Source of the DNA: Chersky-840 sp963848335
GTDB taxonomy: Bacteria > Actinomycetota > Acidimicrobiia > Acidimicrobiales > UBA8190
Direction of reading: 5' to 3'
DNA: 64,000 nucleotides
NCBI GenBank assembly: GCA_963848335.1
Contig: CAWKDD010000001.1
Span: 1,054,001-1,118,000, forward strand
Below the pieces are notes generated by a model. That model searched no databases. It saw only the letters and a list, made by a program, of their open reading frames with translations, and had not been told where the DNA came from. The first letter of the stretch is position 1; the number at the start of each line of letters is the position of its first letter. The position numbers and the translations under genes are program-made. Shown one piece after another: positions 60,582 to 64,000 of the stretch.

Positions 60582-62927
60582 TCAGCTGGTCACGAGCGAC
60601 ACTAGCGTGCCCGCCAAGTGGTGGAACTGGTGGGCGGAGGCGAAGCGCACACCCGCTTCCGACAGCGCCCGCCGTTCGTGGGGACGCGCCAGGAGTCCTT
60701 GCACGCACGTGGCGACCACGGCCGGCTCGGCGCTGGGCAGATGGGCCACGGTCCCCAGGGGGTACTCGGCGGCGGTGGCGAGGTTGGTGACCACCGGCAC
60801 CCCTGCGGCCAGGGCCTCGAGGACCGCGGCCGAGGACTCCCCGCTCGTCCCCTCGCGCAGTTGCACGGCCAGCGCGGCCCGGTCGAGCCAGCCGTGCCAG
60901 GTCGCCTCGTCGACGGCGCCTGTCACCTCGACGCGGTCGAGGGTGCCGCGCACGCGGGCGCGGTCCTCGATGACCTGGGACAGAAACGGCGGGCAGGGCC
61001 CGACGAAGGTGAGGCGACACCCGGCGCGCGCCGCGGCGTCGACCAACAGGTCGGGCCTCTTCGCCATCGAAACGATGCCGAAGGCCACCACCACGGGATC
61101 GTCCCCGGGATCGGGGCGCTCGGTCGCCGTCACGGGGGGACACGCCGGTGGGAGCACATGGATGGGGGGGTGGTGCGCGAGCGGGGCCAGGTCGAGCAGC
61201 ACGAGCCGGCGTGCCACCTCGGAGTTGACGAGGATGCCGCGGCACCGTTCCGCCAACAGGGGAAGCAGCCCCACTCCCGCCGTCACGAGGTCGCGCACCG
61301 AGCGGCCGGCGCGGAGCGCGCCATGGTGCGGGGCGCGCCCGGGGTAGGCGCGGTCGAGCAGCCAGGCGAGGGAGCTCGAGAAGTGGGCATCGTCGAGCGA
61401 CTCCAGGGCGGTCACGGCGATGGCGGGCAGTCGCACCTCGTGCAACCACATCCAACCGGGATACCGCAGCGCCGCCTCGATGGTGGCCAGATGCCCGTCC
61501 GAATTCCCCACGGTGTAGACGACGGCGTCGTACGACGCCGGGCGGGCGTCGGAGCCGAAGGCGTCGATGGGGATGTAGCCCACACCCCGAGCCACCTCGG
61601 GTGAGGCGTGCATGGGGGTCACGGCGTCGACGGCGACCGGCCCGTCGACGGCGCGCAGGAGGCGGTCGTTGTAGAGCCCGATGCCGCCCCCGAGGGGCGG
61701 GAGCGGTCCCACCAACGCCATGCGGGCGACAGCAGGCGCGGGCGCCCACGCCGAAGGGGCGAGGCGCTCTCCCATGCGGTCCACCGCCGCCGCGGCCCGC
61801 TCGGCCACCGCGTCCCAGGTGGAACGCGTGGCCAGCTCTCGTTGGACGTCGAGCACGCCGGCTCTTCTGGCCTCGTCGGAGAGGAGATCGGCCATGGCGC
61901 GGCTCAGCGAGCTGGTGTCGGAGGGATCGAAGGTGGCCAGGGGGGTGGCCGCCGCCTCGGCCAGGGCCGTGGTCGCCGAGGCCAGGGCGGGGGTGCCGCA
62001 CGCGGCGGACTCCAGCACGGGCAGCCCGAAGCCCTCGGCGAGCGACGGCATCACCGTCACCAGGGCCCGCCGGTAGCAGGCCCGCAGCAGCTCGTCCCCG
62101 ACCGCGCCGGCGAGGACGAGCCTTCCGGTCATCCCCGCGCTCGAGGCCGCCTGGGCCAGGCGTTGCTCCCACTGCTCGGTCAACTCTCCGACCACCAGGA
62201 GCCGGAGGTCGAAGCCCGCCTGCACCAACAGGCCCACGGCCGAGATGAGCCGCTCGGTGCCCTTGCGGATGTCGCTCCCCCCGACGGTCAGCACGAAGGG
62301 ACGGTCCTCGAGCTCTCCCAGGTACCAACGGAAGTGCTCGTTGTCGGTGTCGTCGGCCGGTGTGAAGAACGGGGACACGCCGCATCCGACGTTCACGACC
62401 TTGTCGGGGTCGCACCCGAGCAGCTCGACGGCCTCCGAGCGCGTGTACTCGGAGTCCGCCAGCACCAAGTCGGACGAGGCCACCCAGGCGGCGCGCGCCC
62501 GGTACCGGTCGACGTGTGCCGGAGTGGGGAGATACCGGTGCGGGGCGCGTAGAGGGATGAGATCGTGCAGCGTCACCACCCGCGGCAGACCCAGGCTCTC
62601 CCAGTGCGGGGCGATGACGAGCCCCGAAGGGTCGAGGGGCCCGCAGTGGAGGAACGGCGCCGGGACGTGGCGCGCCAGCAGGCCGCCCTCGGCGACGAGG
62701 GCGCGCATGGAGGCGGCGCAGTCCCACTGCACCCGACCCGCCGTGGCCAGCTCGGGCGGGAGCCCGAGGGGCGGGGGCAGTTCGGGGGCGAGGAGGCCGG
62801 CCGCCAGGCGCTCGATGCGGTCGAGGGCGCCGCTCATGGCCGCCACGTAGCGGCCGATCCCCCGATCGGCGATGCCGTCGGTCTGCAGCGCCTGCAGGTC
62901 GACGGCGAGCCGGATTCTCGCCGTCAA
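60582..62927 (-). CDS. Tandem GT4-GT4 bifunctional glycosyltransferase
   Basis: The protein has 781 residues, with a TTG start overlapping the upstream stop (TTGA). The first unit (residues 1 to 370) has LAVDLQALQTDGIADRGIGR, VVTLHDLIPLRAPHRYLPTP, FVLTVGGSDIRKGTERLISA and PSLAEGFGLPVLESAACGTP. The second unit (residues 385 to 781) has MALVGPLPPLGGGIGLYNDR, AIAVTALESLDDAHFSSSLA, VVVAFGIVSMAKRPDLLVDA and LREGTSGESSAAVLEALAAG. Both EX7E motifs are present (EGFGLPVLE; ESSAAVLE). Two fused GT-B enzymes probably add two consecutive sugars. Confidence 0.9.
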   Translation of the reverse strand: MTARIRLAVDLQALQTDGIADRGIGRYVAAMSGALDRIERLAAGLLAPELPPPLGLPPELATAGRVQWDCAASMRALVAEGGLLARHVPAPFLHCGPLDPSGLVIAPHWESLGLPRVVTLHDLIPLRAPHRYLPTPAHVDRYRARAAWVASSDLVLADSEYTRSEAVELLGCDPDKVVNVGCGVSPFFTPADDTDNEHFRWYLGELEDRPFVLTVGGSDIRKGTERLISAVGLLVQAGFDLRLLVVGELTEQWEQRLAQAASSAGMTGRLVLAGAVGDELLRACYRRALVTVMPSLAEGFGLPVLESAACGTPALASATTALAEAAATPLATFDPSDTSSLSRAMADLLSDEARRAGVLDVQRELATRSTWDAVAERAAAAVDRMGERLAPSAWAPAPAVARMALVGPLPPLGGGIGLYNDRLLRAVDGPVAVDAVTPMHASPEVARGVGYIPIDAFGSDARPASYDAVVYTVGNSDGHLATIEAALRYPGWMWLHEVRLPAIAVTALESLDDAHFSSSLAWLLDRAYPGRAPHHGALRAGRSVRDLVTAGVGLLPLLAERCRGILVNSEVARRLVLLDLAPLAHHPPIHVLPPACPPVTATERPDPGDDPVVVAFGIVSMAKRPDLLVDAAARAGCRLTFVGPCPPFLSQVIEDRARVRGTLDRVEVTGAVDEATWHGWLDRAALAVQLREGTSGESSAAVLEALAAGVPVVTNLATAAEYPLGTVAHLPSAEPAVVATCVQGLLARPHERRALSEAGVRFASAHQFHHLAGTLVSLVTS

Positions 62928-63217
62928 GCGTCGTCCTGAGATGTCGCCCCGAGCAAGTGCTCGATGGCTTCGATCCGTCTCGTGAGTCGCGCTTCGGACT
63001 CGGCGGTGCCATGGGAGTACTCGATCGACGCCGCCGCCCGCGCCGCGGTGATCTCCACCGTGCTCTGCACGTCTCCCAGCTGGCGCTCCAGGGTGACCAG
63101 CGTGTCCAGTCGGGCGTCGAGAGCGTCGAGACGGGCGTGGAGTTGTGCGAAGGCTCGCCGCTCGATCCAGCCCTGAGCACGCTGCAAGAAGCGTTTCACC
63201 GATCGTAGGATTGCCAC
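62924..63217 (-). CDS. Small coiled-coil protein
   Basis: The protein has 97 residues. Basic, amphipathic N-terminus (ILRSVKRFLQRAQGWIERRA) and then heptads AQLHARLDALDARLDTLVTL and RLTRRIEAIEHLLGATSQD. The similar N-terminal style of neighbouring glycan genes suggests a membrane-associated scaffold for the transferases. Coupled to the tandem GT gene by overlapping stop and start. Confidence 0.65.
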   Translation of the reverse strand: MAILRSVKRFLQRAQGWIERRAFAQLHARLDALDARLDTLVTLERQLGDVQSTVEITAARAAASIEYSHGTAESEARLTRRIEAIEHLLGATSQDDA

Positions 63218-63278
63218 TGCGCCGAGCGAGCGTCAAGCGACGCCACGCCGGTGACCGATCGTCGAGCCCGACCCGGGG

Positions 63279-64000
63279 TCATCGGAGCTCGAGGGCGGCC
63301 CGGTCGGGAGCCCGGCGCGCCCCGTCGAGCCAGGCGAGGAGGGGCCGGGCTGCCGTCGGCCACTGAAACTGGGCCAGCGTGGGCGCGAAATCCGCCCCGG
63401 GCAGGCCTTCGGTCACGAGGCGGGCCAATGCTTCGGCGATGGCGTCGACGTCGCCGGGCGCCACGGTGATGCCGAGACCCCGAGCCGCCACGAGGTCACC
63501 GAGGGCGTCACCACCGGTGAGGATCATCGGTCGGCGGGCCCACATGTAGTCGAGGATCCGGGTGCGGAACGAAAAACGGGTCTCCAGGTTGTCGAGGTGG
63601 ATGCTGACCGCGACATCGGCATCGAGGAGGTAGCTGCCCCAGGCGTGATAGGGGATCCAACGGTCGTTGAAGAAGACGGAGGTCCCGGTGAGCGCGAGCT
63701 CGTCGCTCACGCGCCGCAGCTCGAGCGCTCTGTCCATCTCGGCGATGGCCGGGTTGGGGTTGGCCATGCCGAGGAAGACGAGCCGGAGGTCGGGGACCAC
63801 GGCCCGCACCCGGTCCACGGCCCGCACGAGCGAGACGGGGTCGAACCAGTCATAGACACCGCCGCCCCAGACGACGACGGGGTCCGACATCCCGATGCCC
63901 GGGAAGTGCCGACGGAGCACGGGACCGTCGGGTACCGGTGGGTCGGGGGGGAGGCCGAAGGGCACCACGTCGACGAGGCGACGCAGCGTGGGGTCGTCGT
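63279..64000 (-). CDS. GT4-like glycosyltransferase, C-terminal part (runs off right edge)
   Basis: The frame is open to the edge of the window (DDPTLRRLVDVVPFGL...). VVWGGGVYDWFDPVSLVRAV starts the donor domain, LRLVFLGMANPNPAIAEMDR follows, and DVAVSIHLDNLETRFSFRTR then ILDYMWARRPMILTGGDALG stands at the place of the EX7E motif, with E in LETRFSFRTRILD. The C-terminus is 40 residues after GITVAPGDVDAIAEALARLV. The N-terminal acceptor domain is outside the window. Confidence 0.8.
   Translation of the reverse strand, partial: DDPTLRRLVDVVPFGLPPDPPVPDGPVLRRHFPGIGMSDPVVVWGGGVYDWFDPVSLVRAVDRVRAVVPDLRLVFLGMANPNPAIAEMDRALELRRVSDELALTGTSVFFNDRWIPYHAWGSYLLDADVAVSIHLDNLETRFSFRTRILDYMWARRPMILTGGDALGDLVAARGLGITVAPGDVDAIAEALARLVTEGLPGADFAPTLAQFQWPTAARPLLAWLDGARRAPDRAALELR

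Noticed and set aside
59509..63180. 1223-residue minus-strand ORF
   Set aside because: Only its last third is the real gene at 59509-60504. The rest is Arg/Pro-rich shadow of the tandem glycosyltransferase.

Overview
The window is GC-rich DNA from an actinobacterium, most likely a member of the Acidimicrobiia or a close relative. The evidence is the overall composition, an M. tuberculosis-like gene order (mec-cysO-cysM, murI, Rv1339-like phosphodiesterase, rph, rdgB), an actinobacterial tmRNA tag, a DUF2510 protein, a LipJ-like hydrolase-cyclase fusion, and a secreted protein with GYWL..DGGVFAFGDA repeats of a type I associate with Acidimicrobiia (recalled, not searched). The lineage call is an inference. 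Many genes, including housekeeping ones (smpB, mec, cysM, encapsulin, an ABC ATPase), carry one-base indels in G/C runs, and the protein continues perfectly in another frame. I read most of these as sequencing or assembly errors, so 'frameshifted' does not automatically mean 'dead gene'.

Positions 1 to about 22,490 are an accessory region. It opens with a secreted beta-helix protein running off the left edge, then a cyclase fusion, an IS110 remnant, a repeat protein, an IS630 element, a DDE transposase remnant, a zinc-ribbon membrane protein, an IS30 element that appears to split an HNH gene, and an IS256-family element. A two-recombinase Tn554-like transposon has inserted into the IS256 transposase at its third catalytic motif. 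The region ends with a small mobile operon (two replication-relaxation proteins, a small frameshifted gene, a large serine recombinase) whose last gene reads straight into the 3' end of ssrA. This suggests that ssrA is the integration site.

Positions 22,490 to 43,000 are chromosomal backbone. ssrA and smpB are followed by the Mec-CysO-CysM cysteine pathway. Next, on the other strand, is a two-gene encapsulin nanocompartment: the shell protein, and an EncFtn ferritin-like cargo that ends in a targeting peptide. Then come murI, a beta-lactamase-fold phosphodiesterase, rph and rdgB; a DeoR regulator with an MFS exporter; and a lipid/acyl-CoA block (enoyl-CoA hydratase, two MaoC proteins, a fused acyl-CoA dehydrogenase, three SDRs and a zinc-ribbon/OB protein). 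Short tandem-repeat arrays (units of 15 to 27 bp) sit at several gene ends here.

Positions 41,600 to 64,000 are mainly envelope polysaccharide biosynthesis: multi-membrane-span glycosyltransferases, a GT2-GtrA flippase fusion, a Wzm/Wzt-type ABC exporter whose ATPase has a C-terminal domain, a secreted beta-propeller protein, and a run of GT2/GT4 transferases with an FkbM methyltransferase. Interspersed are a DUF1697 protein, a TIGR03086-type protein, an ABC-F ATPase, tRNA-Leu(UAG) and clpP. Most genes in the last minus-strand run (56,164 to 63,217) overlap by four bases, as in a translationally coupled operon.
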